Positions 1-6,423 of a DNA stretch of 38,891 nucleotides are shown here, in pieces. Where the stretch lies: positions 1 to 38,891 of the forward strand of contig DFOK01000085.1 in the NCBI GenBank assembly GCA_002376715.1, read 5' to 3'. A program made the position numbers and the translations under genes. Below the pieces are notes generated by a model. That model was given only the letters and a program-made list of their open reading frames with translations, was not told the origin of the DNA and searched no databases. This DNA is from Bacteroidales bacterium UBA3543. Its GTDB lineage: Bacteria; Bacteroidota; Bacteroidia; Bacteroidales; UBA932. The stretch's first letter is position 1. The number at the start of each line of letters is the position of its first letter.

Positions 1-429
1 ATTTCACGTCAACGTGCTAAGTTGGACAAGACTTTGGGTTCTATTGCTGACCTGACTCGTCTGCCGTCTGCACTGTTCGTTATTGATGTTATGAAAGAAA
101 ATATTGCAGTTCGCGAAGCTAACCGTTTGGGTATACCTGTATTCGGTATCGTTGATACGAACTCTGATCCTTCTAATATCGACTTCGTAATTCCGGCTAA
201 TGACGATGCTACTAAATCAATAGAAGTAATTCTGGATGCTTGCTGCGCTGCTATGCAGGAAGGTTTGGAAGAAAGAAAAGCTGAAAAGATCGATATGGAA
301 GCAGCTGGTGAAGCTCCTGCTAACAAAGGCAAGAAGAAATCAGTAAAAGCTAGACTCGACAAGTCTGACGAAGAAGCTATCAACGCAGCTAAAGCTGCTG
401 CTTTCATCAAGGAAGACGAAGAGGCTTAA
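1..429 (+). CDS. rpsB: 30S ribosomal protein S2, C-terminal part (5' end outside window)
   Basis: The frame is open from base 1 and ends with TAA at 427-429, giving about 142 C-terminal residues of ribosomal protein S2. S2 motifs are visible: LPSALFVIDV, the following KENIAVREANRLGIPVFGIVDTNSDP stretch in sense, and IPANDDATKSI. The Lys/Ala-rich tail ending KEDEEA is typical of Bacteroidales S2. S2 sits on the back of the 30S subunit and is needed for S1 binding. It lies upstream of tsf, the near-universal rpsB-tsf order, separated here by a terminator-like hairpin. Codons are strongly biased (GCT, CGT, GAA, AAC), as expected of a highly expressed gene. Identity is certain; only the start is missing. 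Confidence 0.97.
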   Translation: MSRQRAKLDKTLGSIADLTRLPSALFVIDVMKENIAVREANRLGIPVFGIVDTNSDPSNIDFVIPANDDATKSIEVILDACCAAMQEGLEERKAEKIDMEAAGEAPANKGKKKSVKARLDKSDEEAINAAKAAAFIKEDEEA

Positions 430-434
430 TATAT

Positions 435-510
435 AAAATGTGCCAATTTGCTAATGTGCAAGGGTATTGTTATACACTTGCATCTTGATTGGCAGATTGG
501 CACATTTTTT
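435..510 (+). terminator. Hairpin with T-run between rpsB and tsf (terminator or attenuator)
   Basis: A perfect 13-bp inverted repeat (435-447 with 496-508, arm AAAATGTGCCAAT) encloses a second stem (TGCAAG 457-462 with CTTGCA 477-482). It runs into six T residues at 505-510. This has rho-independent terminator shape. Because it lies between two co-functional genes, it could set the rpsB:tsf transcript ratio rather than end the operon. Confidence 0.75.
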
Positions 511-550
511 GTTTCGAAAATTATTATTCATTTAAATAAAGGAAATTATT

Positions 551-1867
551 ATGGCTGTAACTATGGCTGATATTACCAAGCTGCGCAAAATGACCGGAGC
601 TGGTATGATGGATTGCAAGAATGCATTAACAGAGGCTGATGGCGATTACGACAAGGCAATGGAGATTATCCGTAAGAAAGGACAAGCTGTTGCTGCTAAG
701 CGTTCTGAACGTGAGGCTTCTGAAGGTTGCGTTTTGGCTAAGACTACTGGTGACTATGCCGTTGTCATTGCTTTGAAGTGCGAAACTGACTTCGTAGCTC
801 AGAATGCTGACTTTGTGAAACTGACTCAGGATATTCTTGATCTTGCTGTGGCTAACAAATGCAAGACATTGGACGAAGTAAAAGCATTGCCGATGGGTAA
901 CGGTACTGTACAGGATGCAGTGACTGACCGTAGCGGTATCACAGGTGAGAAAATGGAACTTGATGGTTACATGACTGTAGAAGGCGCAAGCACTGCTGTT
1001 TACAACCACATGAACAGAAATGGTCTTTGTACGATTGTTGCTTTTAACAAGAACGTTGACGAGCAGTTGGCTAAGCAAGTAGCTATGCAGATTGCTGCTA
1101 TGAATCCGATCGCTATTGATGAGGATGGTGTTTCTGAAGAAGTGAAGCAAAAAGAAATCGAAGTAGCTATCGAAAAGACAAAGGCTGAACAGGTACAGAA
1201 GGCTGTAGAAGCTGCTCTGAAGAAGGCTAACATCAACCCGGCTCATGTAGACAGCGAAGATCACATGGAAAGCAATATGGCTAAAGGTTGGATTACAGCT
1301 GAAGATGTAGCGAAAGCAAAAGAAATCATTGCTTCGACCAGTCAAAAGATGGCTGAGGCCGTGGAGTTTCTGGACGAAGATCTCAAAACCTACCGGGCAG
1401 GCAAGGCCAATCCGGCTGTCTTCAACGCAGTCATGGTCAATTATTACGGATCGATGACCCCCGTTCCCCAGGTAGCCAGCATCAATACCCCCGATGCAAA
1501 AACAATTATCATCCAGCCCTGGGACAAAAAGATGATTCCCGCCATTGAAAAGGCCATAATGGATGCCAATATAGGTTTTACTCCACAGAACAATGGAGAA
1601 CAAATCCGCATCAATGTGCCTGCTTTGACGGAGGAGCGCCGCCGCGATTTGGTAAAAAAAGCCAGAACTGCCGGCGAAAATGCCAAGATCAGCATTCGCA
1701 ATGCACGTCGCGAAGGTATTGAGACACTTAGGAAGTTGCAAAAAGAGGGTATGCCCGAAGATGTGGTAAAAGTTTCCGAGGGAGATATTCAGAAAGAGAC
1801 CGACACCTTCACCAAAAATGTTGACGAATTGCTCGCCGACAAAGAGAAGGAGATAATGACAGTATAA
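551..1867 (+). CDS. tsf-frr: In-frame chimera: elongation factor Ts (truncated) fused to ribosome recycling factor
   Basis: One 438-residue frame carries two translation factors. Residues 1 to about 260 are EF-Ts: the UBA-like N-terminus (ITKLRKMTGAGMMDCKNAL), the KCETDFVAQN core motif, and the coiled region ending GWITAEDVAKAKEII. Bacteroidales EF-Ts is normally about 330 residues, so roughly the last 70 are absent. From about residue 262 the protein is ribosome recycling factor (YRAGKANP, YYGSMTPVPQVASI, PWDKKMI, NNGEQIRINVPALTEERRR, SIRNARREGIE, DKEKEIMTV), lacking only about the first 10-13 RRF residues. There is no stop or good start between them; the first RRF methionine is residue 267 (base 1349). 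Codon style changes at the join. AAAGGA about 10 nt upstream supports the 551 start. Either a real deletion fusion or a chimeric join; both halves are certain, the fusion is not. Confidence 0.85.
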   Translation: MAVTMADITKLRKMTGAGMMDCKNALTEADGDYDKAMEIIRKKGQAVAAKRSEREASEGCVLAKTTGDYAVVIALKCETDFVAQNADFVKLTQDILDLAVANKCKTLDEVKALPMGNGTVQDAVTDRSGITGEKMELDGYMTVEGASTAVYNHMNRNGLCTIVAFNKNVDEQLAKQVAMQIAAMNPIAIDEDGVSEEVKQKEIEVAIEKTKAEQVQKAVEAALKKANINPAHVDSEDHMESNMAKGWITAEDVAKAKEIIASTSQKMAEAVEFLDEDLKTYRAGKANPAVFNAVMVNYYGSMTPVPQVASINTPDAKTIIIQPWDKKMIPAIEKAIMDANIGFTPQNNGEQIRINVPALTEERRRDLVKKARTAGENAKISIRNARREGIETLRKLQKEGMPEDVVKVSEGDIQKETDTFTKNVDELLADKEKEIMTV

Positions 1868-2904
1868 TGATACAAATCATCTGCGGACCCTGCAGTGCCG
1901 AGTCTGAAGAGCAGGTGCTGGCTACAGCATCTGCTCTTGTTGATATTTTTGCAGGCAGGAAAGAGTACTGCCATATAGCTTATAGAGCAGGACTGTGGAA
2001 GCCCCGTACCCGTCCCGGTACCTTTGAAGGGGTGGGAGAGGCAGGTATTCCCTGGTTGCAGAGAGTGCGTCGCGAAACCGGCTTGAAAGTCGTTGTGGAA
2101 GTGGCTACACCGGCTCATCTGGAAGCGGTGTTGAAAGCCGGAATCGACATGGTATGGGTTGGAGCACGCACTACGGCCAATCCTTTTGCAGTACAAGATC
2201 TGGCAGATGCCCTTCAGGGAGTGGATATCCCTGTTTTTGTCAAAAATCCACTCAATCCTGACCTTGACTTGTGGCTCGGAGCTGTAGAAAGGATTGAAAT
2301 GGCGGGTGTTCGGGACATCTCCGTTATTCACCGGGGCTTTTCATTCTATGAAAAAGGGCGCTATCGTAACGAACCGAAGTGGCAGGTTCCCATTGACCTT
2401 ATGCGCAGACGTCCCGATCTGAGGATACTCTGTGACCCCAGCCATATTACCGGTAAGAGGGAATATCTTCTCGAAGTATCTCAGATGGCAATGGACCTGG
2501 GCTTTGACGGGCTCTTTATCGAAAGTCACATAGCTCCCGACTCTGCACTCAGCGACCCGGAACAACAGATAGAGCCGCACTCTCTGGGTCGGATGCTTGA
2601 CGCTATCCGGATACGCAGCAGCATTCCTGAAGATGAAGAACTCAGCAGGAGGCTGCAGGAACTAAGAGCACGAATTGACTCGCTTGACGAGAATATTCTG
2701 GAAATTTTGGAACTCAGAATGGGAGTGGTTGATCAGATAGGTGTACAGAAGCGGCGTAGTAATGTAACTATTCTGCAGCAGCAGCGCTGGGAAGAGATTC
2801 TCGAGAAGACACGTAGCGGAGCATTATCCCGCGGTCTCGATCCCGTGTTTGTAGAGGAACTTTTCAAACTTATCCATGTAGCTTCTATCAAACGCCAAGT
2901 TTGA
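1867..2904 (+). CDS. aroA: Bifunctional DAHP synthase / chorismate mutase
   Basis: 345 residues. Residues 1 to about 250 are a type I-beta (KDO8P-synthase-like) DAHP synthase: IICGPCSAES, YRAGLWKPRTRPGTFEGVG, VWVGARTTANPF, PVFVKNPLNPD, ISVIHRGF, LCDPSHITG, and GLFIESHIAPDSALSD. These are the PEP, E4P and metal site motifs. Residues about 255-345 are an AroQ-type chorismate mutase helix bundle (LRARIDSLDENILEILELRM...). Joining the first shikimate step to the prephenate branch is common in Bacteroidota and usually gives feedback control. The ATG shares one base with the preceding stop (TAATG), so it is probably translationally coupled to the frr part. In related genomes it is called aroA or aroF; the function is secure. 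Confidence 0.93.
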   Translation: MIQIICGPCSAESEEQVLATASALVDIFAGRKEYCHIAYRAGLWKPRTRPGTFEGVGEAGIPWLQRVRRETGLKVVVEVATPAHLEAVLKAGIDMVWVGARTTANPFAVQDLADALQGVDIPVFVKNPLNPDLDLWLGAVERIEMAGVRDISVIHRGFSFYEKGRYRNEPKWQVPIDLMRRRPDLRILCDPSHITGKREYLLEVSQMAMDLGFDGLFIESHIAPDSALSDPEQQIEPHSLGRMLDAIRIRSSIPEDEELSRRLQELRARIDSLDENILEILELRMGVVDQIGVQKRRSNVTILQQQRWEEILEKTRSGALSRGLDPVFVEELFKLIHVASIKRQV

Positions 2905-3060
2905 GTTATGAGTGTGTAGTGTGTAGTACTGAGTTCTGGGTATGTAGTCTTGAGTGGTACGGGGTGTAGATAAGTCCCGAGTTCTAAGTTTCGAGTCAGG
3001 AGTAAGTTGAGGTTGGTATTGGGTGAGGAATATGTGGTGTGGGGTGCGGAAGAAAAATAT
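2905..3060 (+). repeat. Degenerate GAGTT-rich intergenic repeat patch
   Basis: Just after the aroA stop comes about 150 nt of G/T-rich, loosely periodic sequence. It contains variants such as TGAGTTCTG, CGAGTTCTAAG, TTCGAGTCAGGAGTAAGTTG and GTGGTACGGGGTGTAG. Strings of the same kind recur at about 19300-19400 on this strand and at about 29335-29415 on the other strand. No ORF or hairpin terminator is evident in it. Confidence 0.7.
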
Positions 3061-3076
3061 TTAAAAAATATTATTA

Positions 3077-3103
3077 TTGTTTACAAATTATTTCCTATCT
3101 TTG
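3077..3103 (+). promoter_or_regulatory. Bacteroidota-type promoter of the OmpA/TPR gene
   Basis: TATCTTTG at 3096-3103 is a perfect TAnnTTTG -7 element. A TTG at 3077-3079 lies 16 nt upstream, somewhat closer than usual, so the -33 part is weak. The predicted leader is about 70 nt, AT-rich and with no strong Shine-Dalgarno sequence. Confidence 0.6.
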
Positions 3104-3178
3104 GCATTGCCAATTGTATCGAAAAAAGAGCATTAACGATTAACAAGAAAATTAATAATAAGTAACTTAAAACAAAAC

Positions 3179-4651
3179 ATGATGAAAAAAATGGGTAAAT
3201 TGTTGCTAATGGCGGCTGTGCTGCTCGTTGCAACATTCTCCGCTAATGCCAAGGCTGACAAGGTTGAACTCTGTGACGGCAAAATCGCAGTGGCTGTAAA
3301 GGATCTTGCTCCCAATGCGGATCTTACAGGCCTGGTTACCAACTACACTATCACAGTAGCTCCCGATGTTATCGAACAGTGCACCGCGCTGATTCTTACC
3401 CCGGTTGTAAGGGACGCCGATTCCAAAGCCAAGAGAGTTGTCGAGATTCTGGTCATCAGTGCTCCCGGAGAAAGGTATCGTAGTATGTGGGTTGAAGAGC
3501 AACTCTATAAGACATGCGACCCCAACCGAGTGAAATTCTACACTGTCAAGAAGGGCGAATACCTCACCATCGAGACAAACAGTCTCGTTCCCTATGAGGC
3601 ATGGATGGATGACGGCAAGTTTACGGTAACCACACAGAAAGCCACTTATAATCCCGATTGTATTGAAAAACTGTGTGGGACCGAAGAGGTTTGCGATGTT
3701 CCCTATCTCAGCAGTCCGCTCACAGTTGATCCTCTCTGGACTTCAGTTACTCCCGTTTTGGTTGATATCGACCCCATCAGGGCACTCAAGACCAAACTTT
3801 ACTATCCTGTAAATGTTTCCAGGTCCGTTGAGTCTTATCTCGAGAACCAGGATGCCCTCGCACTTCTGGGTACGCTCAATCAACCTAACTTTACAGTTGC
3901 AAGCATCAAGATCGGCGGTTGGGCATCTCCTGAGGCTACAGTAGCATACAACCAGAGACTTTCTGAAAGACGTGCAGCTACCCTCAAGGGCATCATCGCC
4001 GGTAAGTACAACTTCCCCGAGAGCATTTACTCGGTATCCGGTAATGGTGAGTATTGGGATGATGTGATCGATTTCATCGCAACTACTGATGATCCTGTTG
4101 TAAAGGCTTCTAAGGAAGAGCTCGAGGCTGCAATAGCAAACAATGCTAACCTTGACTCCAGAGAAGCTGCCATCAGGAGAATTGACAGAGGCAGACCCTA
4201 TAGGGTGATTTTTGATCAGGTATATCCCAGATCGCGTTTTGCCGACTGCACGGTTTCATACCAGCTCAAGGGCTTTAACAGGGAACATGCTTTGATAGTA
4301 TTCAGAACCGATCCCTACCAGCTCACAGAGAACGATTACATCCAACTTCTCGCAGTTGATCCCGATCCCGTAGTACTCGAAAAGGCAGTAGAGATCTATG
4401 ACAATGAGAGTCTCTATGCAATTGCTGCAAAGGCTGAAGCTAATGCCGGTAATTACGATCAGGCTATAGCCTACTATGAGAAGGCAGGAGATTCGCAGGA
4501 AGTGATGAACAACATTGCTTGCTGCTACCTCCTCAAGGGTGACTCAAAGAATGCTGAGAAGTATCTTGAGAAAACCAAGGGTCTGGATGTTTATGAAGGC
4601 AACCGGAACGAATTGAGAAAAGTAGTTTTGAACAACAAGTACTTTAAGTAA
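3179..4651 (+). CDS. Secreted OmpA-like / TPR-type envelope protein
   Basis: 490 residues with a Sec signal peptide (MMKKMGKLLLMAAVLLVATFSANA, cleavage near residue 24). Residues about 25-170 form a beta-rich domain with several cysteines (VELCDGK, EQCTALILTP, KTCDPN, CIEKLCGTEEVCD). It resembles the N-terminal domain of DUF3868-type OmpA proteins linked to Bacteroidales surface structures; this is a memory-based resemblance. Residues about 215-330 carry an OmpA-like pattern (KIGGWASPEATVAYNQRLSERRAATLKG), the segment that binds peptidoglycan in OmpA proteins. The last about 90 residues are TPR-like (YDQAIAYYEKAGDSQEVMNNIACCYLLKGD). The second methionine, one codon later, is an equal start candidate. 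Own promoter upstream and strong terminator downstream indicate a single-gene unit. Probably periplasmic or outer-membrane-associated; exact role unknown. Confidence 0.75.
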   Translation: MMKKMGKLLLMAAVLLVATFSANAKADKVELCDGKIAVAVKDLAPNADLTGLVTNYTITVAPDVIEQCTALILTPVVRDADSKAKRVVEILVISAPGERYRSMWVEEQLYKTCDPNRVKFYTVKKGEYLTIETNSLVPYEAWMDDGKFTVTTQKATYNPDCIEKLCGTEEVCDVPYLSSPLTVDPLWTSVTPVLVDIDPIRALKTKLYYPVNVSRSVESYLENQDALALLGTLNQPNFTVASIKIGGWASPEATVAYNQRLSERRAATLKGIIAGKYNFPESIYSVSGNGEYWDDVIDFIATTDDPVVKASKEELEAAIANNANLDSREAAIRRIDRGRPYRVIFDQVYPRSRFADCTVSYQLKGFNREHALIVFRTDPYQLTENDYIQLLAVDPDPVVLEKAVEIYDNESLYAIAAKAEANAGNYDQAIAYYEKAGDSQEVMNNIACCYLLKGDSKNAEKYLEKTKGLDVYEGNRNELRKVVLNNKYFK

Positions 4652-4680
4652 CAGTTCCAATTCTCAATTTAAAGTGAATT

Positions 4681-4714
4681 ATGCTGCCCGCGATTGGTCG
4701 GGCAGCATTTTTTT
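4681..4714 (+). terminator. Rho-independent terminator
   Basis: A perfect 10-bp stem, ATGCTGCCCG (4681-4690) with CGGGCAGCAT (4699-4708), an 8-nt loop and a seven-T tail (4708-4714). It lies 30 nt after the OmpA/TPR gene stop. Confidence 0.93.
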
Positions 4715-4723
4715 GATACGATA

Positions 4724-4753
4724 TTGCCAAACTGCAATTATTTCGTACATTTG
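4724..4753 (+). promoter_or_regulatory. Promoter of tRNA-Leu
   Basis: TTG at 4724-4726, 19 nt spacer, then TACATTTG at 4746-4753, a perfect TAnnTTTG -7. This is the closest match to the Bacteroidota consensus in the window. It sits about 28 nt before the mature tRNA 5' end. Confidence 0.8.
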
Positions 4754-4781
4754 CATCTCCAGGGCGAAAGCCCCACAACCG

Positions 4782-4867
4782 GCTCAGGTGGTGGAATAGG
4801 TAGACACGCAGGACTTAAAATCCTGTGGGCAGAAATGCCCGTACGGGTTCGATTCCCGTCCCGAGCA
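4782..4867 (+). tRNA. tRNA-Leu (anticodon UAA)
   Basis: An 86-nt type II tRNA. Acceptor arms GCTCAGG (4782-4788) and CCCGAGC (4860-4866) pair with one A-C mismatch. The D-arm has GGTAGACACGC, the anticodon stem-loop is CAGGA-CTTAAAA-TCCTG with TAA at the centre, the long variable arm contains GGGCAGAAATGCCC, and the T-arm is CGGGTTCGATTCCCG. Discriminator A is followed by CAA, so the 3' CCA is not encoded. It reads UUA (and UUG by wobble). Confidence 0.95.
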
Positions 4868-4869
4868 CA

Positions 4870-4911
4870 AAAACCCCTCTTAATCTTTCGATTTTGAGGG
4901 GTTTGGTTTTT
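4870..4911. terminator. Bidirectional terminator between tRNA-Leu and radA
   Basis: A perfect 9-bp inverted repeat, AAACCCCTC (4871-4879) with GAGGGGTTT (4896-4904). T-rich sequence follows on the plus side and an A-run precedes it, giving a T-run on the minus strand. It fits as terminator for both the tRNA and the convergent radA. Confidence 0.85.
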
Positions 4912-4928
4912 ACAATTCAACTAATATC

Positions 4929-6314
4929 TTATTTGAACAACTTCTTGCAGAGGGTGGGGATGTCGGAAATGGGGGTGACGGTGATGCCGCCTTCGGGACG
5001 TTTTGCAAAAGAACTTTCCTTGTTGTATAAAGAGATGTAAATCTGTTCAAATCCAAGCTTCTCGGCCTCGGCAATGCGTCTCTCCACCTGACTGACCGGA
5101 CGAATTTCTCCGCTTAGTCCCACTTCTGCCGCAAAGCAGATCTTCGGACTGATAAATAGATCAAAATTGGAGGAGAGAATTGCAGCAACAATTGCCAGAT
5201 CGCATGCGGGATCATTTACTCTCAATCCTCCGGCAATGTTGAGGAAGACATCTTTGGCTGCAAGTCTGAATCCGGCGCGCTTTTCCAGCACGGCAAGCAG
5301 CATATTGAGCCGTCGAACATCAAATCCGGTAGTGGAGCGTTGAGGAGTGCCGTAAGTCGCCGTGCTCACCAATGATTGTATTTCAATCAAAAAGGGTCTT
5401 GTGCCATCCATCATGGCACTTACTGCCACTCCGCTTAAATCATCCTTATGCATCGGCATAAAGATCTCGGAGGGATTGGAAACTTCCCGAAGACCATTGC
5501 CGGTCATCTCGAAAACCGCAAGTTCGTCTGTGGATCCGAAACGGTTTTTGATGCTGCGAAGAATGCGATAAGCACCCTTTGTGTCGCCTTCGAAGAGCAA
5601 TACTACATCCACTATGTGCTCCAGAATCTTCGGACCGGCAATGGACCCGTCTTTGGTGATGTGTCCGATCAGAATTACAGGTACATTACTCTCCTTTGCG
5701 TAGCGCAGCAGCACGGAGGCACATTCTCTAACCTGCGATACACTGCCGGCGGAGGACTCGATGTTCTCGCTGTAGATGGTCTGTATGGAGTCGATTATGA
5801 GCAAGGAAGGCTTCACCTCCTTGGCCTGCACCAGGATATTCTCCAGTAGAGTTTCGCCCAGCACGTAGCATTGCGAGTCATCTCCCTGCAGGCGTTGTGC
5901 GCGAAGTTTTATCTGGACCGCACTCTCCTCTCCTGAGACATAGAGAGTCCTGAGTCCTGAAGCATGGAGCGGAATCTGCAGGGAGAGAGTAGACTTGCCG
6001 ATGCCCGGTTCCCCTCCAATCAGTATCATTGAACCCTGCACCATTCCACCTCCGAGTATTCTGTCCAGTTCCGCATTTCCTATGGAAAATCTCTGTTCTT
6101 CGTCAAAAGTAATACCTGTCAGAAGTTGGGGACGTGCATCTTGTGTCTGTATTAAGTTACGGTTGCGTCCGGAGGCTCCACCCCCGGTGCCGGCAGAGGA
6201 TTTTGGCTCCTCCACCATACTATTCCATTCGCCGCAAGCGGGGCAGCGTCCCATCCATTTTGGGCTTTCATTACCGCAGGAGCTGCAGAACCAAGCTGAT
6301 TTTCTCTTTGCCAT
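4929..6314 (-). CDS. radA: DNA repair protein RadA (Sms)
   Basis: 461 residues from ATG at 6314; an upstream in-frame ATG at 6338 would add eight residues absent from the family. An N-terminal zinc finger (C10-x2-C13 and C24-x2-C27) is followed by a RecA-like ATPase with Walker A GGEPGIGKST at 101-110, Walker B-type LLIIDSIQT, the RadA-specific KNRFG motif, and a C-terminal Lon-protease-like domain (AGGLRVNDPACDLAIVAAI). RadA is a DnaB-like branch-migration helicase acting with RecA in recombinational repair. Full length and intact. It is a single-gene unit: the terminator lies after it and a TATCTTTG -7 element is only a few bases before its ATG. Confidence 0.96.
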   Translation of the reverse strand: MAKRKSAWFCSSCGNESPKWMGRCPACGEWNSMVEEPKSSAGTGGGASGRNRNLIQTQDARPQLLTGITFDEEQRFSIGNAELDRILGGGMVQGSMILIGGEPGIGKSTLSLQIPLHASGLRTLYVSGEESAVQIKLRAQRLQGDDSQCYVLGETLLENILVQAKEVKPSLLIIDSIQTIYSENIESSAGSVSQVRECASVLLRYAKESNVPVILIGHITKDGSIAGPKILEHIVDVVLLFEGDTKGAYRILRSIKNRFGSTDELAVFEMTGNGLREVSNPSEIFMPMHKDDLSGVAVSAMMDGTRPFLIEIQSLVSTATYGTPQRSTTGFDVRRLNMLLAVLEKRAGFRLAAKDVFLNIAGGLRVNDPACDLAIVAAILSSNFDLFISPKICFAAEVGLSGEIRPVSQVERRIAEAEKLGFEQIYISLYNKESSFAKRPEGGITVTPISDIPTLCKKLFK

Positions 6315-6318
6315 GATG

Positions 6319-6326
6319 CAAAGATA
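6319..6326 (-). promoter_or_regulatory. -7 element of radA, implying a leaderless or very short-leader transcript
   Basis: Read on the minus strand, 6326-6319 is TATCTTTG, a perfect TAnnTTTG. It ends 4 nt before the radA ATG at 6314, so a start site 4-7 nt downstream would fall at or next to the start codon. Confidence 0.5.
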
Positions 6327-6389
6327 ATAAATCACCAAAAAAACTTAGACATAGACAAAAATTATCTGATGAATAAGCTTTATTTTTCC

Positions 6390-6397
6390 TATTTTTG
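6390..6397 (+). promoter_or_regulatory. -7 element of malQ
   Basis: TATTTTTG at 6390-6397, perfect TAnnTTTG, about 27 nt before the GTG start of malQ. No convincing TTG at the right distance upstream. The radA promoter diverges from the same 110-nt gap. Confidence 0.55.
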
Positions 6398-6423
6398 CGA
6401 ACAAACCAAAAACCTCAAAAGCA

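Noticed and set aside
626..1741. A 371-codon minus-strand frame antisense to the tsf-frr chimera
   Set aside because: It mirrors the biased codons of tsf and frr, has Ser/Cys/His-rich composition and no family features.
2905..3060. CRISPR array or tandem repeat
   Set aside because: The GAGTT units are irregular in length and sequence, with no constant repeat or unique spacers and no cas genes.
4694..4897. Short plus-strand frame across the tRNA-Leu region
   Set aside because: It runs through the terminator tail and the tRNA itself; the tRNA explains the sequence.
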